Shown in pieces: positions 35,101-47,100 of a DNA stretch of 64,000 nt. A program made the position numbers and the translations under genes. The notes beneath the pieces were generated by a model. It did no database searches. It was not told where the DNA came from and was given only the letters and a program-made list of their open reading frames with translations. This stretch comes from Strongylocentrotus droebachiensis. Its lineage: Eukaryota > Echinodermata > Echinoidea > Camarodonta > Strongylocentrotidae. Location of the stretch: positions 1,116,001-1,180,000 of the forward strand of contig JAVYIG010000040.1 in the NCBI GenBank assembly GCA_035222895.1, given 5' to 3'. Position 1 is the first letter of the stretch. Each line of letters begins with the position of its first letter.

Positions 35101-38100
35101 CTGAGATGATCGCGGTGATTCAACAAAGAAAGTAAGAAATTACACGCTCATAATAACCGCAGCACAATTGAATTGAGTTAAACACACGATCTCCAGAACA
35201 AAGGCAAAACCTTTGACCCGACGAAGCTGGCGCATGCGCAAAGGGAATTACGAAATGGCTTATACCTTGACATGGTATCCCTGGAAGACATCCAGGATTT
35301 TGATTCTCAATAGCAGCTGCTCCAGGGGTATACGCTGAATCTCTGCACATGATATAAAAAAGAAACGTATTTACTAATCATATGACTACACTTCAATGTA
35401 CCAATTATATACTTGTATATTTGCTGTATATTGACAGAGATCAACAGAGAATCACATAAAGGATGGAAAAAAATTATCTGCACTCCTAACATCCTGTTAT
35501 ATCGAATATTGGCCGAAATGAAGTATGAGTTTTTCTTCTCATTCTTGTTATCTTTGAGGGATTTTGCAGTCTAATGGGTAGATGAGTAATAATGCGTTAA
35601 TCCCTTCCAGCTCTAAGCAGATGAGTTATATATTAAAGTGATGACAGATTTCCTTAGATAAGTTGGTTGCCATGGCAATCATTGTGAAGCTTTCCCAAAC
35701 TTTTCATCCATACCTGGTAACTGTTGATCCCGAAGTGCAAACTCAAAGGTGTGGTTGGTGAATAGATGGAAGCAGACTCCAGCCGTCACACGACCCGCTC
35801 GACCTCTGCGCTGCATGGCATTGGCCCTCGACACCCAGACTGTTTCTAAAGACTCCATCCTCTTACCAGAGTCATATCTGATTTTAAAAAATAAAAAAAG
35901 AAGAACATATCATGTCCGATAAGACAAGTCTCATTTTAGATTTTGTGGTGTTAAAAGACAGTTGGTCACTCAAGAAGATTTCTAGTCCTCTATTGATGAT
36001 ATTGAACATTTTTCTTTAGTTAGTCTTGTGTCATGTACATGAGCAAACAAAAATATACTTGTGATTATAATTACTTTCTATGTGAGCTGATCACGTTACT
36101 CTTGTTCATCATTCATCTTGCGACTTAACTCCAGAATAATTTCAGAAAATGTAATGTCTTAATTTCCTACAAGCTTATTTTAATACTCACCTCTTTTCTT
36201 TCATCTTGCCAGCATCAATAACAAACACAATGTCATCGATGGTGATGGACGTCTCTGCTATGTTGGTTGCTATGACGATCTTAGTGATGCCTTCCTGAGG
36301 TTTATCAAAGACAGCATTCTGATCTTCACTTGACAGGGACGAGTGGAGAGGCATCAACTTGTACCTGATAAAGGTACAGGGGGAGGAGGGGAGTCAATAT
36401 ACCTAGTGATTTCATTTCAAATTCAAATTTTATAATTTACATTTGGAAGTAACAAAATACATCATAAAAGTGATTAGAATAACTACAATTTAGCAAAGAA
36501 ATTACAGAACAGGGATAGCCATATATTTTAATCGATACACATATTATCACATAAATATTGTTTTCATGTCTCACATTGATGAGAAGAGGAAGAGATGGAG
36601 GAAGAAAAAAATTGACATGTAACAAAACAGAAAAAGAAAAGAATTCAAAGTATTACATATTAGTTTTGTACAGAGGCCAAAAGTATACCAGCTTATTATC
36701 AGTCCATCCTTTGGAGATACGAATGCGAACATCAAAAGCATGTGGTTTTTTAAATTCATGTGCAAGAAAACTACAATCAAGACTCCGTAACATAAACATT
36801 AACTTATAATCAAATTATGCCAAAAGCAAATGAATTTCCCTTCTTCCAAAAACTGATTGTATCTTATAATGAATTGAATCTTTCTGTAAAATAAGATGAC
36901 TGCAAAGATACCACTGCTTCACTAAGATTTCATTGAGCGAAGAAAATACACATAATTATAAAGAGATTGTATCACTCTTTAAGATAGAGGGCCCAGACGA
37001 GTGGATCATAATAAAATGGAGCTTACTTCTTTGGTTTTCTTGGTCCACAGAGTGAGCTTTGAAGCTGCTCGTAGAGGTCGGTGATCTCACCGAGTCCAGG
37101 TAGAAAGATCAGGATGGCACCATCCTTGGGGTACTGCAAGAAATCAAAAAAGGTTACAATTGAAAAGAGTATAAACATGTAAGCCCAGCATTGTTGGTGA
37201 AACAGTTTTTGAGCATCAAGTAACGCCTGGCTGGAATGCTCCCCAGGGAGTGGAGATTGTGCACACAGTGTGCGCAGACAAGTATTGAATCCAATGACCG
37301 GGGTAATAGTATATCTGTAAAGCGCTTTATAGAGACATCGTGATGTATTAAGCGCTATATGAAAGCGGAATATTATTATTATTATTATATTATCTTTTAT
37401 ATTTCTTGTACGAACAGTACTAAAAACCATAATATCATTACATAAACATAATCACTTGTTTAACTACTCAAAATGTGGGTATGAAATTTTTGCATATTTG
37501 CTTTTTGAATGAACAAATTTCATTAAACACTTTTCTCCTTATATCAGAAAGCATCAGGGCAAGGCTTACTTTTTTGGTTGAGCCCACAATATATCTCTTC
37601 ATACTATGCACTTACTAAATGTCTTCTTAATTATTTTTTTTTTCTTCAATTAATTGATTTTTCTTCCTTACAAACCAAAGGCAGGTAATTTTATTCAGCA
37701 GTTCATAAAAATCCATAATAAACATGATATCGCATATTTGTCTGAAGAAAAAAAAATCTATAAGATTTTGAGGTTATCCATTAACCCTTTTGACCCAAAC
37801 AATATGCATATACCGGTATATGTTTGAAGAAATACATCGTAGCTGATTGGTTAGAACACTGAACTGACCTGATGATCACCTTCCACCATCCACTGGACGA
37901 GATCTTCTATCAGGTCATTGTTGATCTTCTCAGGGTCCATAGTAGCCAGTGTCTTGATGGTAGTCATCTCATAATCTAAAGAAAATCACAACAACCAACA
38001 ACCAACAAACTCAAAGTCAACAGAAGGCTAGCCTGGGCCTCATCTCATAAAGAATTGCAATTGATACAAATCAATCGCAAGTTTGCAGGCCCCTATCTCT

Positions 38101-41100
38101 TATGTACAAAGTTGCAATTGATGCCTGCGATGAATATCAACTCTTTATGAGGTGTATAATTTCTATAGATTTTTATTTCACTAAAATCTATTTCACTGAT
38201 ATAACATTCAAACAACAATCCTTCCAAAAGTGGTTATTGCTCTTTTGAAAGTGACAGAGATTCTTTCCTTTTTATTTGAAATATATTGAATCGTATAGTT
38301 CCTTCTGATAATAAATTATGTGTGTTGTGCATGGTATACATGTTTATTCCATTTCTTGTTCACAATTTGAAGAAAAAAACATAATCAGCTTCCAATGCAA
38401 TGCAATACTGAAACATCTATTAAGGAAAATAAAGCATAAACATATTTCTGCAACTTTCAACATTTGTTTTGACCATAAATAAACATCCCCCCCCCCCAAA
38501 TGCAAAAGCTTTGAATACTCCTTGACTAATCAACAGGCCACTTTCGTGATGTAGTCAAATTTAATGCACAAATCTTTGTTAAGTTCCTTGCTACAAAGAT
38601 TTGTTCTATAGCTTTACTGTTCTGAATAATTGTATTTCAATAGTGAGAATGCGAATCGCATACATTCCTGTTGTTAGGTAGGACAAGAATTATAGCAACA
38701 GGTGAATGAAATAATTTGTAACAGGCACTAACAAAGACTTGTGCATCAAATTGATTACATTGAGAAAATGGTCTATTGCAGGATCAGAAAAAAGGTAGAT
38801 AAATTGATTTCTTGTGGTAAATCTTTATATTTCAGAGCTCCCCTCTCCTCGTCATTTTAGAAATTCTGCATTTTCTACACTCACCTTGATATCTGAGGGC
38901 CATCTGCTGCAGTGTCAAATTGGCATCTCTCACATTATCTTTGGCGGGGTTGAAGGTCGTTGCAGCAAAGGCTTCAGAGATTTCCTCATCAAGGTTATCA
39001 TATCTGACCTTGCCCATGGCCCTGGCAGACGCTTCAGAGGGCTGCTTGGCGTTGCTTCGCTTGACGGGCCGGGCTAGGGGTGAGTTCTCGTCTAGGATGT
39101 ACCTAGAGGGAGAGAGACACATATAATGCTAGAGGTTGATAAATAGAAGTCAGTTGTAGAATTACTGCCAAACGTATACTTCAAGCATCCTTTATCACTG
39201 TAGTCAGGTGGTTTTCACATCAAAGGTTATTCCAAATAAAAAAAATGGGCTTCATTTGGTGAAATTTATGGAAGATGGAAAGTGTAGAAGTTGAAATCAC
39301 AAAATACAACAAATTCCCTTAGTTCTTTGACCTTCCCTTGTGCATGAAATGTTTTTTTTCCGGAAAGTTGGCAAGGGTAGCAAATGAAATCATCCTTGTA
39401 AACATTTGATACCAAGTATAAAACATTATTAAAATATTATTTATTTCATCATTTAGAAGAGACAAGCTTCACAACAAATGGGAGTTACAATTTACTACTG
39501 ATATCAAATACAGTCAAACCTGCCTATAGCGACCACCCAAGGGAAACACAAAAAGTGGTCTTTGTAGTGGTCTTTGTACACAGGTTCCTTTAGTACAGCT
39601 TTCAATGAGAAACCATTTTCAAGGGAAACAACAAATGGGGTCCTTGTAGACAGGTGGTCGCTAAAGCAGGTTTGACTGTACCTGACAAATGAATCCAGAC
39701 AGTTGCAAGTATGAAACATGTTTTTAACTGTACAGATTCAAAACTCCTCCTTACCCAGTGTATTCTATTGCATCTTCCAAAAAGTACTGATGAACAGGAA
39801 AGGTTTTACCTAGACACAGGAACAAGAAGATAAGAGAAAATACATAACCGGAGCAACCTCTCTCATGTAAAAACAATTTTTAAGCAGGGAATGTGATTAG
39901 CAAAATACATATAAATGTAAATAATGTAGTGCAAAAGTGAGATGCAAGCAAAAGATGATGCAGTATATCTCTGATTAAAGCTTTTGTCCTCACTGGACGA
40001 CATCAAAAAATGTATTTGTTTACAGTAATAGACAGATAATGTAATGATGTAAATAATCTAGGTGTGGATTGGACCAATATAAAAAGATGAAAGGTTCCAA
40101 TGTGTTCTACCTTGGGTTCTGTGCACAGGTGTAATGATCTTGTTCATTTCCTTCATACTCCTGTTTACCCACAGAATGCCAGGAATTTTTTTGAGATTGA
40201 TTGTATACATTCCAGCTGTACGCAGAGTATCTGTAGGCGATTGGTACCCTTTAACTTTGAAATCATACGAAAATGCATGGATAATGCATACCTAGATGAC
40301 ATCAAAATGATGCCTGTTGACTTACCAGGGATGTTGATGACTGGACAATTGAAGAAATAGCTGGAGAAGAGATCAGCATTCAGGGTAGCACTCATGAGAA
40401 TGACCCGTAGGTCAGGTCGCTGTGGCAACATGTCTCGCAGAACCATCATCAAGAAATCACTGGATTTCACAAAGACAAGATTTAGAGTGTTAATGATTTT
40501 ATTTATCAAGCATTAATCTACATCATTAAAATTTCCCTTATTGATATCTTTATTCTATATCCACCTAGGATTTCTTTTCACTATAATATCATAGTATCAT
40601 CATGGCTTTAAAAAGGACTATGCTATTGATCTGTCTGAAAAAAGTAGGTTTTTAATATTCAACGTTTCTATCAATAATATCTATCTAAATGACAGAACAA
40701 TGCACTTGCTTGCTCATCTTTCTTCTCCTTCTCCTTTTAAACTTCACATATCATCTTCCCTCTCACCAATGCTCTCATAAACTTCATTCACAATGATTGA
40801 TTAATTGTTCCCCCCCCCCCCCCCCCGCTCCTCCCCTATGCTCTGCTCCCTTCTCCTCCTCAATTCCTATCTTTCCTCACTCATTCCCAATCATTCTCCA
40901 TCTTGACCACATCTCTCACCTCTCTTCGCTTCTCTCATGGACTTCATCCACTATGATATGAGAGACTCCGCTAAAGACAGGATCACTCTCCAGTCTCCTG
41001 ACTAAGATCCCCCTCTCCTCCTTCCATCCCCTTCTCTTCTACTCCCTCATCTCCCAATCATCCCATCTTTCCGCGTTCGTTCACAATCATTCTCCATCTT

Positions 41101-44100
41101 GACATCATCTCTCACCTCTCTTCGCTTCTCTCATGGACTTCATCCACTATGATATGAGAGACTCCGCTCAAGACAGGATCACTATCCAGTCTCCTGAGTA
41201 AGATTCCCCCTCTCCCCCTTCTATCACCTTCTCCCTCAACTCCTCCTCAACTCCCAACCATCCCATCTTTCCTTGCTCGTTCACAATCATTCTCCATCTT
41301 GACCACATCTCTCACCTCTCTTCACTTCTCTCATGGACTTCATCTACTATGATATGAGAGACTCCGCTCAAGACAGGATCACTCTCCAGTCTTCTGAGTA
41401 AGATCCCTGTCGTACAGAACATCAGTCGGGTCGAGGCGGACTGCAAACAGAACAAAGTACCCGTATGAGCTATCATACCAAAAATAAAACTGGACATGTT
41501 TATTTATATGATGGCTTTGAGAGCAAATATATCTGAGAGTTCTCAAGGGGACCTGGAGTTTTAAGTCCTATCCAAGGGACTAAGTAAAGGAGGACTTAAT
41601 GCCTTGCTCAATACCACTTATGCACTGGCCTGTGATAGAATACAGGGTGTCCTGTTCCAATTTACTAGAACTTCTATATTGATTATATACACCCCCTCCA
41701 TTTTAAACTTGATATAGATCTTGGATTGCTGTCCTCCTACATATTTTGTCAGGGAATTTGAACTGGAGATGTGCTTGTGGGTGGCCCTTTAAATTTGTGT
41801 GGTGTGGTTTCTAAAGCACTGAATGGGATTATTGTAGATGTCCCTGTAGACATTTTCTGTTTGAAAACCAATATTACACCAAGACAATTCCAAGCTAGAG
41901 ACCAACGCGCCACTGCAGACACATCTTGAATGGTCAAAATCAAAACAAATCAATGCAGACATACCTGTTTGTTTTCTAGCCTGATCTGGTAACCCACAAT
42001 GTCTCCTACCCTGGTAGTTCTCTCCTTGGCCACCCTGTCGGCTACTGCAGTGGCTGAGATCCTCCTGGGTTGTGTACAGATGATGTTACTTACATTCAGA
42101 CCTTTACCATACATGGATTCATCAAGGATGAACTGAGGCACTTGGGTCGTCTTACCACATCTGAAGTGTAAAATGTACAAACAATGAAACGAGGGGGTGA
42201 AGAGGTAATCAATATGCAACAGAAAAGAAAAGACATACTTTGGGTGCTAGAGAGCTAAAAACTGTTTTGGTGTGCCATAGTCTGGGTAGTTTCAAAATGC
42301 AATCAAAGATTGTCACTATATCCAGTTTATAACATGGACATGAAAAATGATTAAAACTGCAAACAGAAATGAACTTCCATGCTGATACGAGCGCGAAGAT
42401 TACTTACAGAATCTTTCTTTGTCTTTAACCTTGATATACCTCTGTAGAGAGGGAATAATTAAAACCAATATTATGGCATAAGAGCCTAATGGTATGGAAC
42501 CCAAAGACATACCTAGCAAGAAAATTTGGTAAATGGTCCTCATTAAAAGGAACCATCTGTATTCAACGACCGAATTTCCAAAGCAGTTTTCTTTCAAAAT
42601 GTATAAGTTTGGCTATTTAGCTAATCTTACCCGGTAGACCCACTCACAACGAGGACCTGGTTCTTGCTCAGGGTGTCCAGAATATTGTCCTGTTCTTTCC
42701 ATGCGGGTAGAGCCTCTCTCCTTTCCAGCATAGACTTGTAAGAATTGCTCATCTGTAGATATAAAGAGATGATAGTTGAAGGGCAATGCTCAAAATAAAG
42801 AGCCACAAAGGGGCATTTTAGCCCTCCTACTACTGTCTGTAAAAACCCACTCAGACTTTATAATAGCCTTCAAAATATCCATGTTGGGATCTCATGTTTC
42901 AGTGAAAGAAACTTTGTTGGCAACTATATTCAGGGATGGTGAATTGGTAAAACTATAAGGCACAACAAAGTTGACCTTTTGACTTGAAGAGGGACAACTG
43001 ACCAGCGGTTTAATGGATGTTAATGGGGCGGTAAAAATGTTTCCCAACTCAATCACTGTCAAACTCACCACTCAGAAACTGGGACCAAATGTCCTGATTT
43101 CTGTTTAGACTCTGAGAAAAATTGATTATTCTGCCATCTTTGGTTTTTAAAACAGCATTGTTTACTGTTATTATTATTATTAAATCGGCGCCTTCAACTG
43201 CAACTCGAAGTAAAATTACGTGAGTTTTCGGAGACGGACCTGGGATGCTGCTCCCGTGGTGTATGGTGGTGGCAAAAAAAAAAAAATAATAATAATAATA
43301 ATATTAAAAATATTAATATAAAAAAAAAATTAAAAAAATAAAAATACATTGCGTCTGAGTATTCGCTTGTAAGCCTGGGAGTGTACTCGGGTACCTCATT
43401 ACACGGTTGTGCACAGCCTTACTACTCGGTCATATATGAATGTCCAATATAGAGATCTCCCCTAATTATATATCCTACAGGATATACCTATATGTCCCTA
43501 CAAAAACAAATCTATGATTGAATATTTTGTTTGTACATGTACCTGAGCCTTCTTGAATTGCTCCTTCAGCCTCCTATTATCCCTTTCTTCATCTCGCTTG
43601 GTTCTCTTTTGTGGGACGTACAAAGTCTTGCCAAGGTTTTTTGCTCCTTCCCTTCCCGCCGGCACCTCTGCCGCTTTCACTTCCTCTGCTGTAGCTCCTG
43701 CAGCAGAGTCAGACTGTTCATCAGGAATTCCTTCTTCATCAGACAGCTCATCAAGAACTTTAGTCCTTGCTGGCAATCTCTTGGTCTGAAACGACAGAGG
43801 CTTGCTATCAAGCAAAGTCATCATCTCCTCCTCCTCCTCCAGGATACTGACGAAGCTAAACACAGACGGGCTCCCGCTTGGCGAGTGCTCCGTCGACTCC
43901 TCCGCCAGCCGCTTCGTCACGTTCAGGCACTTCGCCGCCTGAAAGTCGGGATGGGTGGATGAAAAGGCAATCACAGGTGGTTGCCATGGATACATGTTTT
44001 TGCTTGGGAACCGCACCTCCAACTGATACCACTTGGTGTTGTCATCGTCCATCATATCTTCAAACTCGTTGTCCCCCTCGTTATCCCATGTAGCCTCGTG

Positions 44101-47100
44101 AAAGAACTTGCATTTCGCTCCAAACCTGCAGCTGCCCTCTTTGTAGAAGTGGCAGACGTTCTGTTTTTGCCGGCGAGTGTCTTGGGCTCTCTGAGCCGAC
44201 TTCTTCTTCTCATTCTTTTGGGCTTCCTTAAGGGATTTGTTGATGTGAGAGAGCTTTAGTCTCAACGTCCAGACTTGGTTAGGTATCCGTTCAGAAAAAT
44301 CTGATTCGTAAATTGAGCTCAGAGCGAAAGCTTCTTCTTGCCTCTGCTCCACGAGAGACTCGCTGGTGATACTGTCATCAACAGCTTCTACAATACAAAT
44401 GTGAAGGTTATCAAACTGATTAGGTGAAGGCAATCAGCAAGCAAGACAATGATAAAGACATGAAAAGAAATTCTGTTAACTATGTACATCATCTGATACT
44501 CAACTGATTTTTATAATTTGGATAGAACGCAGAGAAACACAAATAATAAAGTATGAAAATACAACCAAAATATGAATCCTTCTGACTAGAATCAGGGACA
44601 AAGCTCATTTGGTTAAATACAAAAAAAGAGGATATTCACGAGGTATCTCACCATGAAATCTGAAGATCAAATGTGGCACTAACACATAGCATCACACAGA
44701 ATTAGTAACTAGGTTTTAGCCCTGATGTTACAAGTACCTTAAATATCAAAATAATGTCATCAAGATTTGTTTTTATGAGTTGGCACTTTTAAATGTTCAT
44801 AAGTTTCATGAAAGTTTGTGTAAAGTCTGGGTAACAAAATTTGCACGATAAAACTAAACAACTGTCTGTGGGATAAATTATAAGAAAACCATAGCTCCAA
44901 AGAATAGTTTGTCCTCCAACTCACCTTGGTCAGTAGATATTGCATAATTGTTACACAAATCCTTGTAGAGTTGTTCAAGTGCTAGTCCTGCATCTCCATC
45001 ATTATCCTCAAGTGCTTGGAGACTCTCTTTCTTTGGGTATCCACATCTACAGAAGAAAACAAATCATATTTTTAACATGGAATTAAAACTACCGTATTTG
45101 CCGGCGTAAAGGCCGCAGTATTTTTGGAAGAGAAAATATCAAAAAGTCGGGGTGCGGCCTATACCCCGAAAGAGTAAAAATCGCAAGTCAAAACAGCACG
45201 TCCATTATTTGTAGGCAACTTCATGCAACAAAATATATCAACAAAATTGACTTGAAAACACATCGGACAAGATCTAGTCTAAACCACGTCAGCAGCAAAT
45301 TTGAAGAAGTTATCTTTTTAATCGTTGTGCAACCAAAGAAATAAGAAGAAAAAGAAAGAAAGAGTAAGGTATGATTTTGGTTACGTACTAACCAAAATCA
45401 TACCTTACTCACACACTCTGTGGTGGGGAGCTACGGGGCTGGGAGTTGCTAACAAATCCAACGCACCTTCGGAGATTCACAGCGCGCAATCATCGGTGTT
45501 CTTAACTTTTCAGTAAGATGATTCTAAATTATAATTGAGACTATCTAATTAATTAAAGCGACAAACTAACCTCGGTAGGTCTCTAATAACAATACAAAAG
45601 ATTGTTTATTTTCTCCATTTGACGGTACGATAGGGGTAAGACCAGATAACATTATAAAAAAGATACATCCTTCCACCATGCTTCCACCCTGCGATAGGTT
45701 GGCCATTCAGGTTTCTGTATGCATGCGAAGCGCCCTCTAGTGTCCCATGAATGTGCTAATCTGCCTAAAAATCGATGAAGATTTGCTAAATTACAATCAT
45801 TTTTTAGGTAAACTTCCTGTAAATTTATAAAATGATTGATAATTTTGGTATTAGTTTGTAGGAAAAATAGAGTTCTACGGGAAAATTACAATTATTTTCT
45901 TTGGTCCTTTTTTTTTTCTCTACGAAATGTCAAAGTTGGGGGTGCGGCCTATGCGGCGGTGCGGCCTTATCGCCGGCAAATACGGTAGTTAGAAAATTTC
46001 TACCACTGGGTTTCAGAAAATAAACACACTAAAAAAAATATTCTGGGAACTCATTAGTGGTTTTGAGCTTAGGGGTCACCATGGTGACTTGACATTTACT
46101 CCATGCTTAATTTTTTCAACGATTTTGGGTCAGGGCTTCTAGGTTAGGTTTAGGATTAAAATTAGGGTCAGGTGTAGTTTGTGCTTCAGGCAATAGGAAT
46201 TTGAATCGGGTAGGAGATTAACTACGGAGGAATAGGCAATTTTTGTAGTGTAATCAAATTTATTGCACAAATCTTTGTATCTTTGTATTGTATTTCAATA
46301 GTAAGATTGCAAATTACATACATTACGTGTTGTTAGGTAGGACAAGCCATAATATTTGTTCTACCTAGCAATAATTAAGGTATGCAATTGGCATTCTGAC
46401 TATTGAAATACAATTCTTTGTAACGGATGAATAAACAAACTTGTAATGAGGCACTTAAAAAAGATTTTTACATTGAATTTGATTATTTTACGAAAATGGC
46501 CTATTGTCACCGGCGTATATGCCATATGGTCATCACAATTTTCTGACTGACACTAACCTGATAAGTTTCTCAACAGCATATTTACTGATCTTCTGTTTGT
46601 CCTCTTTGTCTTCTTTATCGTCCCCTCCTTCCTCACGCCAGACACCCATAGGGGCAAAGCTTGAACCAGCAGCCTCTACCTTCAATGAGTTGTCGTCCGT
46701 CCAGAAGTGACGAGAAGTGTCGTAATCAAGCTCTTCATAGTCTTCCAATCTGAAAGAACAGGACAAGATGAAGAAAGGCTGCAATGTTTTCCTCAAGAAG
46801 ATCTTATGACCAAGTGCGAAAGGGTGGACTTAAACAAATTAGGGCAACTGCATTCCTTGATTTTCTTCCAGCAATATTTCTATGGTTTATTTTCATAGTT
46901 TGTTATACCAAAAAGTGTTGACATTCGTCAGGGTATTGTATTAGAGGTTTTGCGATAATGGTTAGTGATAATTGAAAAATAAAATTCAATCTATCACACC
47001 CAGTGGTGTCACAACAGGGATATTTAAGGGGTTTGTGCCCCCCCCCCCCCCCCCGATGGCAAAAAAGAGAGAGAGAATGAGAAAAGCATGTGGAAAAAGA

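Larger units (their letters stand above)
25026..35877 (-). other. DHX57: DHX57 exons 15-25: motif VI, winged helix, HA2, OB fold
   Basis: Coding exons in transcript order: 35714-35877, 35266-35342, 33382-33477, 32628-32768, 32169-32264, 31696-31779, 28260-28397, 26859-27035, 26243-26332, 25553-25696, 25026-25169 (stop TGA at 25026-25028). Exon 15 has motif VI ([10 protein letters not shown]). Exon 18 has the HA2-type [20 protein letters not shown]. Exons 22-25 cover the OB-fold region. From exon 17 onward nearly every exon is phase 0 at both ends. Confidence 0.9.
36191..42752 (-). other. DHX57: DHX57 exons 6-14: helicase core
   Basis: Coding exons in transcript order: 42631-42752, 41965-42160, 41316-41440, 40326-40459, 39755-39809, 38885-39102, 37869-37975, 37027-37133, 36191-36364. 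The intron after exon 6 splits motif I (GSTG/CGKTT). Exon 8 holds motif II ([12 protein letters not shown]), exon 9 motif III (LMSATL), exon 13 a motif IV region ([10 protein letters not shown]) and exon 14 motif V. Exon 10 is only 55 bp. All phases agree from exon to exon, so no exon seems to be missing. Confidence 0.9.

Noticed and set aside
41312..41497. Extension of DHX57 exon 8 upstream to 41497
   Set aside because: A clear acceptor (TTCTGTTTGCAG) at 41441 ends the exon at 41440; the extra codons are intron.
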